From Bacteroidales bacterium (GTDB taxonomy: Bacteria; Bacteroidota; Bacteroidia; Bacteroidales; F082): a DNA stretch of 29,845 bases. A program made the position numbers and the translations under genes. Positions 18,233-25,752 of this stretch are shown piece after piece. Where the stretch lies: the NCBI GenBank assembly GCA_900769945.1, contig CAAGIO010000003.1, positions 1-29,845 of the forward strand, read 5' to 3'. The notes beneath the pieces are model-generated. The model worked only from the letters and a program-made list of their open reading frames with translations, had not been told where the DNA came from and did not search any database. Each line of letters begins with the position of its first letter. Position 1 is the stretch's first letter.

Positions 18233-18577
18233 TTATTTGTTTTTTTCTCCTTGTACCACAATTCTCCTCAACGGCTCTGTTGATTCTTTTATCCCCCTGT
18301 CTTCCAAGCGTTTGACGAGCTCTGTCTGTTTCGTCAGCCTTATTATCCTCGACTTATTATATACATATTCAATCTGTTTCTCTTCCAGTGATGCCGACAT
18401 CTTCCTTATCTCCCTATTCACGTCTTCTGCGATGTAGGTGTTTGTGATATACAGGCAGAGCAGGAAGACGATATAGCACAAGAAAGGCAACTGGCTTATG
18501 ACTGATTTCTTTGAGAACACATCGCCTCCAAGGAAATCATTAAGGAAGGAGTCTTTCTTTCGATGGCCGTTCTTCAT
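18233..18577 (-). CDS. ftsL: FtsL-like divisome protein
   Basis: The product is 114 residues: a basic cytoplasmic N-terminal stretch, one membrane segment at about residues 30-48 (LPFLCYIVFLLCLYITNTYI), then a charged helical periplasmic part (EREIRKMSASLEEKQ-type heptads) expected to form a coiled coil. This layout, and the position between rsmH and ftsI, fit FtsL, which bridges FtsI/FtsW to FtsQ. FtsL proteins share little sequence, so the symbol rests mostly on gene order. The start overlaps the rsmH stop (ATGA), and AAAGGAGAG lies a few bases upstream as a good ribosome-binding site. Confidence 0.82.
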   Translation of the reverse strand: MKNGHRKKDSFLNDFLGGDVFSKKSVISQLPFLCYIVFLLCLYITNTYIAEDVNREIRKMSASLEEKQIEYVYNKSRIIRLTKQTELVKRLEDRGIKESTEPLRRIVVQGEKNK

Positions 18578-19473
18578 AAGGCTCTCCTTTCCGCCACTCT
18601 CAGTTTCGCGCTCCTCGCCCTGCTGTTCTCCTCCACTTCCTTGTCGGATGGCACTATAGGCTTATGCGTTATTATCTTATAAGGTGACAGCTGGTTTCCG
18701 AAGAAGTCTTTTTCTATCTCACCATTTACATTGCCGCTACGCATGAAGTTCTTCACCATCCTATCTTCGAGGGAGTGGTAAGAGAGCACCACGAGGCGGC
18801 CGCCCGGGTTCAGCACGCCGGCGCACTGCGACAGGAAGGATTCGAGTGCCTCCATCTCCTTGTTGACCTCAATACGCAGTGCTTGGAATATTCTTGCGAG
18901 CACCTTGTTCTCCGAGCCTTTGGGGAGAAGCGGCGACACCGCATCCTTAAGGTCGGTGGTTGTCTCAATAGGGCTCATCTCACGCGACAGCACTATCTCC
19001 TTTGCTATTGCAGACGCGTTCTTCAGCTCGCCATAACGGAAGAATATCTCGGACAGTGAGGAGGCGTCATAGCCGTTCACCACTGCCGCCGCATCGAGTA
19101 TGTCGTTCTGGTTCATACGCATATCGAGACGCCCCTCGAAGCGTGTGGAGAAACCCTTCTCCGGGGTGTCGAACTGGTGCGACGACACGCCGAGATCTGC
19201 CAAGATGCCGTCAACCTTCCCTCCGGCATATAGCTGTAAAAAGTTCTTCATGTATTTGAAGTTCTGAGGTATGAAGGTGAAACGGCTGTCGTCGATGACG
19301 TTACGCGCGGCGTCAGCGTCTTGGTCGAAGGCATACAGATGACCCTTGTCAAGACATTCCATGATACGCCTTGAATGCCCGCCACCACCGAAAGTGACAT
19401 CAACATACAGTCCATCAGGATTGATATTCAACCCTTTAACACTCTCTTCCAACAACACAGATTTATGATACAT
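18574..19473 (-). CDS. rsmH: 16S rRNA (cytosine1402-N4)-methyltransferase RsmH (MraW)
   Basis: RsmH methylates C1402 in the ribosomal P site using S-adenosylmethionine. The 299-residue product has the SAM-binding loop DVTFGGGGHSRRIM near residues 25-38, DLGVSSHQFD in the middle, and the C-terminal SYHSLEDRMVKNFMR and RSAKLRVAERR motifs typical of the family. It lies 32 bases after mraZ, in the conserved mraZ-rsmH-ftsL-ftsI order at the head of the dcw cluster. Confidence 0.98.
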   Translation of the reverse strand: MYHKSVLLEESVKGLNINPDGLYVDVTFGGGGHSRRIMECLDKGHLYAFDQDADAARNVIDDSRFTFIPQNFKYMKNFLQLYAGGKVDGILADLGVSSHQFDTPEKGFSTRFEGRLDMRMNQNDILDAAAVVNGYDASSLSEIFFRYGELKNASAIAKEIVLSREMSPIETTTDLKDAVSPLLPKGSENKVLARIFQALRIEVNKEMEALESFLSQCAGVLNPGGRLVVLSYHSLEDRMVKNFMRSGNVNGEIEKDFFGNQLSPYKIITHKPIVPSDKEVEENSRARSAKLRVAERRAL

Positions 19474-19505
19474 GACACATTATTATATTAAGACACAATT
19501 ATTCT

Positions 19506-19967
19506 CTAATCAAAATTAATGCTTCCCAAATTGTCCTCAAGCATCTTCTGGAAGTCATCTTCCGAAATCTCGCTCATGCTTTGTTCCGACTGCTCCTTAC
19601 CCCAAATCTGCATCCTGTCAGGCAATGATGTCACCACCACATCCTTCACCAAGCCGCACTTCTCCAACAAGTCCTTAGGAATCTGGAGACGCCCGCTGCC
19701 ATCAATCTTCACAAGCCTCGCTCCAGCGTTGATACGTCTCGCTATTATCATGCTCTCCTTCTTAAACGGATTCATCTTACCGAGCTTATCCTGCAACCTG
19801 CGCCAATCGTCCATGCCGTACATGTCGAGACAAGGCTCAAACAACCCCGGCCTCAGCACAAAACCGCCATCTATCGCCTCTCCAAGCTGTTCCTTGAAAC
19901 CGCTCGGAAGCAACAAACGACCCTTAGCGTCTAATTTACAATAATATTCTCCAATAGGATAATCCAT
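19506..19967 (-). CDS. mraZ: MraZ, transcriptional regulator of the dcw cluster
   Basis: The 153-residue product carries two AbrB/SpoVT-type swapped-hairpin half-domains, visible as DAKGRLLLPSGFK and DGSGRLQIPKDLL. In E. coli MraZ binds TGGGN repeats in front of its own gene and represses the dcw operon. Two such boxes occur here at 20008-20022, about 40 bases upstream of the start, so autoregulation is likely. It is the first gene of the minus-strand cluster. Confidence 0.97.
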   Translation of the reverse strand: MDYPIGEYYCKLDAKGRLLLPSGFKEQLGEAIDGGFVLRPGLFEPCLDMYGMDDWRRLQDKLGKMNPFKKESMIIARRINAGARLVKIDGSGRLQIPKDLLEKCGLVKDVVVTSLPDRMQIWGKEQSEQSMSEISEDDFQKMLEDNLGSINFD

Positions 19968-20007
19968 TTCTTGATTCTAATTTCACAGCGTAAAATTATA
20001 CATTTTT

Positions 20008-20022
20008 TCCCACTTTATCCCA
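20008..20022 (-). promoter_or_regulatory. MraZ-type operator, two TGGGA boxes with a 10-base period
   Basis: Read on the minus strand the sequence is GTGGGATAAAGTGGGA. Two TGGGA boxes (20018-20022 and 20008-20012) are separated by five bases, the spacing described for the MraZ operator. E. coli has three boxes; I see only two here. They lie just downstream of a candidate -7 element. Confidence 0.7.
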
Positions 20023-20026
20023 CTTT

Positions 20027-20034
20027 GCAAACAT
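20027..20034 (-). promoter_or_regulatory. Candidate -7 element for the mraZ/dcw promoter
   Basis: AATGTTTG followed by CA differs from TAnnTTTG at one base. A TTG at 20052-20054 lies 17 bases upstream, a plausible -33 position. The MraZ boxes begin four bases further downstream, where a repressor would cover the transcription start. An alternative site TAACTTTTG nearby has one base too many in the spacer. Confidence 0.4.
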
Positions 20035-20045
20035 TTTTTTTCAAA

Positions 20046-20118
20046 AGTTATCAACATTTTGTAAAAATAATTACAAACAATTGATTATCAATATTTTATA
20101 AAATAATAGTTATCAACA
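20046..20118. repeat. Three TTATCAAYA repeats with an inverted TTGTAA/TTACAA pair
   Basis: TTATCAACA occurs at 20048-20056 and 20110-20118, each preceded by AG, and TTATCAATA at 20085-20093, all in the same orientation. Between them TTGTAA (20059-20064) and TTACAA (20071-20076) form an inverted repeat. The region is very AT-rich. The nonamers differ by one base from the DnaA box TTATCCACA, but no such function is shown. Confidence 0.45.
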
Positions 20119-20187
20119 ATCGAAAGTCAGGGCAAAAAGTGCGGCCCGAAAGGAAAAATTACGTTACGATTCTTCGAGTTTTTCTTG

Positions 20188-20195
20188 TATTTTTG
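20188..20195 (+). promoter_or_regulatory. -7 promoter element for engB
   Basis: TATTTTTG followed by CA is an exact TAnnTTTG match, 23 bases before the engB ATG. Confidence 0.65.
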
Positions 20196-20218
20196 CAAAA
20201 TAAAAAAACAGAATCATC

Positions 20219-20833
20219 ATGATAATAAAATCCGCAAGGTTTCTTCAGAGCAACACAAACATCAACAGCCTGCCCAAGGATGACAAGCCGGAATACGCAT
20301 TCATAGGCAGGTCGAATGTAGGTAAGTCGTCATTAATCAACATGCTGACCAACAACGGCAAACTTGCGAAGGTGTCGTCAATGCCGGGGAAGACCATCAC
20401 CATCAACCATTTCATTATCAACGACAACTGGTATCTTGTTGACCTTCCCGGATACGGATTTGCAAAACGTTCGATAAAAGACAGGCAGAAGTGGCAGCAG
20501 ATGCTCGACGAATATCTGACGAAGCGGAGGAACCTTGTCACCACCTTCGTACTCGTTGACAGCAGGATAGAGCCTCAGAAAATAGACCTTGACTTCATCT
20601 CTTCTTTAGGTGAGAAAGGCTTGCCGTTTGTGATAATATTCACGAAGACCGACAAAATCAGCAGGAACAAGTTGGCAGAAAGCATTGAGGGATACAAAAA
20701 CACCCTGCTTGAGCAGTGGGAGGAGCTGCCCGTAATGATAGCCTCGTCATCGGAAAACAGGGCCGGCAGGGACGAGATTCTCGGTTTGATAGAGCAGTAT
20801 AACGGATATTTTTTCGATAGCGTGGGACTATGA
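20219..20833 (+). CDS. engB: Ribosome-biogenesis GTP-binding protein EngB (YsxC/YihA)
   Basis: EngB is a small GTPase needed for assembly of the large ribosomal subunit. The 204-residue product has the P loop GRSNVGKSS (30-38), a switch region with MPGKTITINHF, the DLPGYGFAK G3 motif, and TKTDK as G4. Length matches the family. It is divergent from mraZ and stands alone, with its own promoter and a strong hairpin after it. Confidence 0.97.
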   Translation: MIIKSARFLQSNTNINSLPKDDKPEYAFIGRSNVGKSSLINMLTNNGKLAKVSSMPGKTITINHFIINDNWYLVDLPGYGFAKRSIKDRQKWQQMLDEYLTKRRNLVTTFVLVDSRIEPQKIDLDFISSLGEKGLPFVIIFTKTDKISRNKLAESIEGYKNTLLEQWEELPVMIASSSENRAGRDEILGLIEQYNGYFFDSVGL

Positions 20834-20874
20834 GTGTGCAGGGCATGCCTCATGAAGTTCATGGCTGACACAGA

Positions 20875-20914
20875 AACATTATGCGCGGCTTGCAAGCAAG
20901 CCGCGCATAATGTT
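20875..20914. terminator. Strong hairpin between convergent engB and clpX, likely bidirectional terminator
   Basis: A perfect 19-bp inverted repeat (arms 20875-20893 and 20896-20914; core GCGCGGCTTGC) with two unpaired bases in the centre lies 42 bases after the engB stop and 56 bases after the clpX stop. T tracts are short on both sides, but the long GC-rich core and the convergent position fit a shared terminator. Confidence 0.75.
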
Positions 20915-20969
20915 ATTCTCGCCAACTAATATTCTCGTCCCCAAAATTCATTCGCACCTTAATTATATA

Positions 20970-22196
20970 TTATGCGATGTTCAACTCGTTGATTTTTGAT
21001 TTCTCGAACTTCGACTCAGCATATTTGAGGTCAACGGTGAGCTTAGTTATTGAAGATGAAGGAGTCTCATACATGTCATCGTTAAGGATGGCTTCAAGTA
21101 TTGAGCGCAGGCCTCTTGCTCCGAGTTTGAACTCTATACTCTTGTCAACGATGAAGTCGAGTGCCTCGTCCATTATCTCAAGCTCGATGCCGTCCATGGC
21201 GAAGAGCCTTGTGAACTGTTTGACGATAGCGTTTTTAGGCTGTGTAAGTATGCTTTTAAGGGAAGCTCTGTCGAGAGGTTCTAGGTGAGTGAGCACAGGG
21301 AATCGTCCGATAATCTCCGGGATGAGTCCGAATTTCTTCAAGTCGGAGGGTGAGATATATTGGAGCATATTGTTACGGTCTATAGTTTTTTTATTCTCGT
21401 TCCCGTATCCGATGGCGTTAGTGCCTATCCTTGCGGAGATAATCTTGTCGATACCGTCGAATGCGCCGCCGGCGATGAAGAGTATGTCCTTGGTGTTCAC
21501 TTGTATCATCTTTTGTTCAGGGTGTTTGCGGCCGCCTTGAGGAGGAACATTCACCACAGTGCCTTCAAGGAGCTTGAGCATCGCCTGCTGAACGCCTTCG
21601 CCCGACACGTCCCTTGTGATGCTTGGGTTGTCGCCTTTTCTTGCTATCTTGTCAATCTCATCGATAAAGACGATGCCTTTTTCTGCTGCGGCGACGTCAT
21701 AGTCAGCGGCTTGAAGAAGACGCACGAGGATATTCTCCACATCTTCGCCCACATAACCGGCCTCAGTAAGCACGGTGGCATCAGCGATGGCGAAAGGCAC
21801 GTTAAGCATCTTTGCTATCGTCTTGGCCATGAGAGTCTTACCCGTTCCCGTCTCCCCAACCAAGATGAGGTTCGACTTCTCTATCTCCACCTCATTATCG
21901 TCCTTATATTGGTTAAGGCGTTTGTAATGGTTATATACGGCGACCGCCATGACGCGTTTTGCGGCGTCCTGCCCGATGACATACTGGTCGAGGAACGACT
22001 TTATTTGTACAGGCTTCAGCAACTTGAAATCAGGAGCCTCTGTTGTTTTCTTGAATGCGGCTTGCTCTTGGAGCATGAGGTGAGCCCTATAGACGCACTC
22101 GTCGCAGATGAACCCGCTGATGCCTTGCAGCAAAAGCCTTGAGTTGCTTTCAGGCTGGCCGCAGAAAGAGCAGTAGTTTGGTTGTTTCTTAGCCAT
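20970..22196 (-). CDS. clpX: ATP-dependent Clp protease ATP-binding subunit ClpX
   Basis: ClpX is the AAA+ unfoldase that feeds proteins to ClpP. The 408-residue product has the N-terminal zinc-binding cysteines 9, 12, 31 and 34, Walker A GETGTGKT (114-121), the pore loop GYVG (147-150), Walker B IVFIDEID (175-182) and the RKH loop (223-225). The ClpP-docking loop reads IGY rather than the E. coli IGF. Its ATG shares one base with the clpP stop (TAATG), so the two are translationally linked. Confidence 0.98.
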   Translation of the reverse strand: MAKKQPNYCSFCGQPESNSRLLLQGISGFICDECVYRAHLMLQEQAAFKKTTEAPDFKLLKPVQIKSFLDQYVIGQDAAKRVMAVAVYNHYKRLNQYKDDNEVEIEKSNLILVGETGTGKTLMAKTIAKMLNVPFAIADATVLTEAGYVGEDVENILVRLLQAADYDVAAAEKGIVFIDEIDKIARKGDNPSITRDVSGEGVQQAMLKLLEGTVVNVPPQGGRKHPEQKMIQVNTKDILFIAGGAFDGIDKIISARIGTNAIGYGNENKKTIDRNNMLQYISPSDLKKFGLIPEIIGRFPVLTHLEPLDRASLKSILTQPKNAIVKQFTRLFAMDGIELEIMDEALDFIVDKSIEFKLGARGLRSILEAILNDDMYETPSSSITKLTVDLKYAESKFEKSKINELNIA

Positions 22197-22870
22197 TATT
22201 TTTTCTTTGTAAGCACTTCATCAATCATACCATATTGGAGGGCCTCCTCGGCTGTCATCCAATAGTCGCGGTCGGAGTCGGCCCATACCTTCTCATAATC
22301 TTGTTTTGAGTGAGAGGCTATTATCTCGTACAGTTCTTTTTTAATTTTCTGTATCTCGCGGGCAGTGATTTCGATGTCCGATGCCTGGCCTTGTATTCCG
22401 CCCATAGGCTGATGAATCATGATGCGGGAGTGTTTGAGTGCTGAGCGTTTCCCGTCGGCGCCGGCGCAGAGCAGCACTGCCGCCATTGAGGCCGCCATGC
22501 CGGTGCATATTGTGGCGACGTCAGGCTGTATGAACTGCATGGTGTCATAGATGCCCAATCCGGCATAAACAGAGCCGCCGGGAGAGTTGAGGTATATCTG
22601 TATGTCTCTATTTGGGTCAGCCGACTCAAGGAAGAGAAGCTGTGCCTGAATGATGTTAGCGACATAGTCGTCAATCTGGTCACCAAGGAAGATAATCCTA
22701 TCCATCATCAGACGAGAGAAGACATCCATCTGCGCCACGTTAAGCTGACGCTCCTCAATAATTGTTGGAGAGATATAGTTTGTTATAGTGCCGGCGTATT
22801 TCTCAAGTCCTAAGCCGTTGATGCCTAAATGTTTAGTGGCATATTTGTAAAATTCGCTCTTGTTGTTCAT
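22196..22870 (-). CDS. clpP: ATP-dependent Clp protease proteolytic subunit ClpP
   Basis: ClpP is the serine-peptidase partner of ClpX. The 224-residue product has the catalytic triad S128 (TGMAASMA), H153 (MIHQPMGG) and D202 (SDRDYWM). An in-frame TTG at 22903 would add eleven polar residues, but the ATG at 22870 is preferred because the upstream hairpin ends close to that TTG. It lies 82 bases after tig, with a hairpin in the gap. Confidence 0.97.
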   Translation of the reverse strand: MNNKSEFYKYATKHLGINGLGLEKYAGTITNYISPTIIEERQLNVAQMDVFSRLMMDRIIFLGDQIDDYVANIIQAQLLFLESADPNRDIQIYLNSPGGSVYAGLGIYDTMQFIQPDVATICTGMAASMAAVLLCAGADGKRSALKHSRIMIHQPMGGIQGQASDIEITAREIQKIKKELYEIIASHSKQDYEKVWADSDRDYWMTAEEALQYGMIDEVLTKKK

Positions 22871-22903
22871 AATGTTCTTTTTATTTGTTTTATTATTAGA
22901 CAA

Positions 22904-22931
22904 ATAGAGACGTAGGTGGCTACGTCTCTAT
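22904..22931 (-). terminator. Perfect hairpin in the tig-clpP gap, possible partial terminator or processing site
   Basis: ATAGAGACGTAG (22904-22915) and CTACGTCTCTAT (22920-22931) form a 12-bp stem with a four-base loop. On the minus strand it is followed by TTTGTCT. It may reduce read-through from tig into clpP or mark an mRNA processing site. I see no TAnnTTTG element after it that would give clpP its own promoter. Confidence 0.55.
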
Positions 22932-22952
22932 CTTATTGATAATGTTTAAGTT

Positions 22953-24038
22953 TTATTTCTCTTCGGTCTTATTTTCCTCTTTTGGGAGGATGGCATTTAC
23001 GAAACCGTCATAATCGGTATCCACGACGGTGACATTCATCGACTTCCTGAAGAATGCCGTGAGTTTGATGTCAGCGGCTTGGTTCTGAATGTTCTGACGC
23101 TGTTCCTCGTTTTTAAGGACGCTGTCTGCTATGCTGTTGAGGCGCGACTTCATCTCGTCATCCATTGATGACATGTCGAGTCTGCCGAAATAGTTATTCA
23201 CGACGAACTCACGAAGGTCGTCTTCCTTAAGGACGAGTTCAGGATTTGCTTTCACTATAGCCTCTTCGATAAGCTGCCATCTGAACGTCTTTGAGTAAAC
23301 GCTGTCGTAGTTCTTCTCCACATCTTCAGTGGTGAGTTTGCCTTCGCTGTTAGCGACAATCCAACGTTTCAGGAAAGCGTCCGGCATATTGAATTTCACC
23401 TCGCTCACGAGTTTATCGATAGCGTTGTTATAGAACATTCTGTCTGCCTCCACAACATACTGTCTCTCCATCTCAGCCTTGACCTCGCTGCGGAATGTCT
23501 CCACATCTTTAATATCCTTTGTTGGGAAGATGAGTTTGAAGAAGTCCTCGTTAAGTTCAGCAGGGGTGCCATCTTCATTCTTATTTCCCTCGACAATGCG
23601 GTTGATTGTGGCATCGATATCTTTCTCAGCAGCCGTGATGTTGTAGTCGTTGACGCTGATTTCCGACAGATTGACACTAACCTCTGGTTTGAGGCCCACC
23701 TCGAAGAAGAAGCTCATGGTGTCCTGAGTCTCAGGGTCAGCGGTCTGCTCTTTCTCTGGGTCAGGAAGCGCATAACCCATGATGTCGAGTTTGTTTTCGA
23801 TTATGTGGTTATTGAGAGCATCTGCCACCTTCTTGTTCAAAGTCTCGAAAGTCACTGATGTGCCATACATCTTCTGAATCATTCCAAATGGCACTTTTCC
23901 CTTACGGAAACCAGGAAGCACCGCCTTGTGCTGATATTCTTTTAAGGCCTTAGTCACTTCCGCCGCGTAATCGGCTTTCTCTATATCAATCTGGATTCTG
24001 GCGAGAAGGTCGCCTTTTGATGTCTGTACTGTATTCAT
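22953..24038 (-). CDS. tig: Trigger factor-like chaperone lacking the PPIase domain
   Basis: Trigger factor binds the ribosome near the exit tunnel and shields new chains. The 361-residue product has the ribosome-binding signature GFRKGKVP (43-50) in a normal N-terminal domain, and an all-helical C-terminal chaperone domain from about residue 160 to 340. The E. coli protein is 432 residues. Here the first linker (to about 150, INRIVEGN) runs straight into the segment that normally follows the FKBP-type PPIase domain (ELNEDFFKLIFP), so about 80-100 residues are missing in the middle. The frame is intact, so this is not a frameshift. It is the gene just after tRNA-Leu and precedes clpP and clpX, a usual neighbourhood. 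Confidence 0.92.
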   Translation of the reverse strand: MNTVQTSKGDLLARIQIDIEKADYAAEVTKALKEYQHKAVLPGFRKGKVPFGMIQKMYGTSVTFETLNKKVADALNNHIIENKLDIMGYALPDPEKEQTADPETQDTMSFFFEVGLKPEVSVNLSEISVNDYNITAAEKDIDATINRIVEGNKNEDGTPAELNEDFFKLIFPTKDIKDVETFRSEVKAEMERQYVVEADRMFYNNAIDKLVSEVKFNMPDAFLKRWIVANSEGKLTTEDVEKNYDSVYSKTFRWQLIEEAIVKANPELVLKEDDLREFVVNNYFGRLDMSSMDDEMKSRLNSIADSVLKNEEQRQNIQNQAADIKLTAFFRKSMNVTVVDTDYDGFVNAILPKEENKTEEK

Positions 24039-24065
24039 TATCTGTTTATGATGTTTGTGTCTTTG

Positions 24066-24147
24066 TGCGGATGAAGGGACTCGAACCCATACTCCTTACG
24101 GAACTAGATCCTAAGTCTAGCGCGGCTACCAATTACGCCACATCCGC
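24066..24147 (-). tRNA. tRNA-Leu (anticodon UAG)
   Basis: An 82-base class II tRNA. GCGGATG pairs with CATCCGC in the acceptor stem, the loop CTTAGGA gives anticodon TAG (reads CUA), a long variable arm (TCCGTAAGGA) is present, and GGTTCGAGTCC forms the T arm. CCA is not encoded. It lies 27 bases before tig with no terminator between them, and a promoter element sits just upstream. Confidence 0.95.
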
Positions 24148-24162
24148 ATGTTTTTGAGCGTG

Positions 24163-24170
24163 CAAAGATA
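24163..24170 (-). promoter_or_regulatory. -7 promoter element for tRNA-Leu and probably tig-clpP-clpX
   Basis: On the minus strand this reads TATCTTTG followed by CAC, an exact TAnnTTTG match, 15 bases before the tRNA 5' end. No other such element occurs between the tRNA and tig. Confidence 0.65.
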
Positions 24171-24236
24171 CTAATTTTTTTTATAATCCACACAGATTTT
24201 ATTTTTGTTGAAAAATAATTTCTTAATAAAAATCAC

Positions 24237-24244
24237 TATTTTTG
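24237..24244 (+). promoter_or_regulatory. -7 promoter element for the DUF5723-like gene
   Basis: TATTTTTG followed by CT is an exact TAnnTTTG match, 25 bases before the ATG at 24270. Confidence 0.6.
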
Positions 24245-24269
24245 CTAATATGTCTCAAATCTAAAGCCT

Positions 24270-25751
24270 ATGACAAGGAAACTTTATGTAAAGTATTATA
24301 TATCATTACTTTACATTCTAATTCCAAAATTATTGCTCTCACAAATTCCCGTCGTGACATGGAGCAACTATTCCGCTATCGACGCATCCAAAAACAATCC
24401 ATCACTGCTTTCCTCCTCCTTCTGCTATGCAGAATTTGGCTCCGACTTCAACATAAACCTATACAACGACTTTTTTTTCTTAAACTCAAAAGACTATACC
24501 GACCTGCTGCGATATAGGACAACATCGGATTATTTCATCAAAGGGAAGAACTATCCTGTAGGCTTTGTCCTCAACACCATGCCAAAGAATATGCATGAAT
24601 CGTCTGAAGCGACAGCTTTTTCCGCCATGTTCTGCCCAAACGGCACCCTCGCCTTAGGTATGTTCCTCAACGCACGCGCCTGCTCAAATGCCACAAATGT
24701 GCCATACGAACTACCCGAAATAGCAATGATAACCCTCGATAACACTAACGAATATTTCAAGAATTTCTCCTCAAGAAACTGTAACATCAACGCCATGGTG
24801 TGGAATGAAATCGGAATCTCTGTCGCCAGCACAATATATGACAGGTTTTTCTCTAAGATAGATTGCGGCATTTCCGCCAAATTACTGCTCGGCATCTCAT
24901 CAGCATCAATGAATATCAAAAACTTAGATTACGACTTGCTCAGCAAAGACTCTGTCTTCTTAAACACTTTAGAGATGGTCTCCGCCGTTTCACTCCCCAC
25001 AGACCTCGACACACCTTTCAACGACTATACCAACATCATTTCAAACAGATTGAAATATAACGGTTTAGGCTTTGCTTTCGACTTTGGGTTCTCATATACC
25101 GAGAAAATGAAGATTGACAACACGAGAAGAAGAAGGAAAGCCTGCGCCATACCCATAACACCATATTATTTTAAAATAGGTGTGTCGCTCCTCGACTTCG
25201 GGGCAATACTCTTCAAGAGCAACTCTATCACTAACGTGTTCTCTTACAACGGAGGCATGCTCCTCGACTTCGACTCATTCAACGACGTCTCAAGCTACAA
25301 ATCCTTAGTCGAAACCCTCAGCATGCTGATCTATGAAGACGATAGGCAATCGTTTCGCTCCGACAATTATTTTCTCGGGCTTCCATCTGCATTAAGCGTA
25401 CAATTCGACGCACGCCTTAACGACAACATCTACGTTAACGCGTCATGGATTCAGCCCGTGCGGTTTTTCACCCATTCGGTGATGAGAAGCCCTCAGATAG
25501 TGTTAGCACCTCGTTACGAGTCACGTTTCATCGACTGTGCGCTGCCCATCTCCCTTTTAGACTATCACAGAATACTCGTCGGGCTTTCCGCTCGATTCTC
25601 CTTTGTCTCTATAGGCACACACAATTTATTGAATCTTATCGGATTAGGTGACAGCTACGGCCTTGACCTATATGTATCTTTACGCTATCATCTTTTAAAA
25701 GGTAGATGTAACGTGCTACATGATGCGTGTTGGGCGAGCGACTTCAGATAA
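24270..25751 (+). CDS. Putative outer-membrane protein, DUF5723-like
   Basis: The product is 493 residues. Residues 1-25 look like a signal peptide ending LLLSQ, so it is exported. The rest has alternating polar and aromatic or hydrophobic residues typical of membrane beta strands (for example FNINLYNDFFFLN, YFKIGVSLLDFGAIL, IYVNASWIQPVRFF, ILVGLSARFSFVSIG), and the C-terminal part ends with GLDLYVSLRYHLLKG. This pattern, with conserved-looking NNPSLLSSS near the start, resembles the DUF5723 group of Bacteroidota outer-membrane proteins, whose function is unknown. It stands alone between tRNA-Leu and a convergent permease gene; the two stop codons are one base apart. Confidence 0.65.
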   Translation: MTRKLYVKYYISLLYILIPKLLLSQIPVVTWSNYSAIDASKNNPSLLSSSFCYAEFGSDFNINLYNDFFFLNSKDYTDLLRYRTTSDYFIKGKNYPVGFVLNTMPKNMHESSEATAFSAMFCPNGTLALGMFLNARACSNATNVPYELPEIAMITLDNTNEYFKNFSSRNCNINAMVWNEIGISVASTIYDRFFSKIDCGISAKLLLGISSASMNIKNLDYDLLSKDSVFLNTLEMVSAVSLPTDLDTPFNDYTNIISNRLKYNGLGFAFDFGFSYTEKMKIDNTRRRRKACAIPITPYYFKIGVSLLDFGAILFKSNSITNVFSYNGGMLLDFDSFNDVSSYKSLVETLSMLIYEDDRQSFRSDNYFLGLPSALSVQFDARLNDNIYVNASWIQPVRFFTHSVMRSPQIVLAPRYESRFIDCALPISLLDYHRILVGLSARFSFVSIGTHNLLNLIGLGDSYGLDLYVSLRYHLLKGRCNVLHDACWASDFR

Positions 25752-25752
25752 T

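Noticed and set aside
21360..22142. Long plus-strand frame opposite clpX (and similar ones opposite ftsA, ftsQ and the deacetylase-like gene)
   Set aside because: These are antisense shadows of well-supported genes and have no recognisable domains.
22871..22903. TTG start for clpP
   Set aside because: It adds eleven polar residues and begins next to the tig-clpP hairpin; the ATG at 22870 gives the usual ClpP length.
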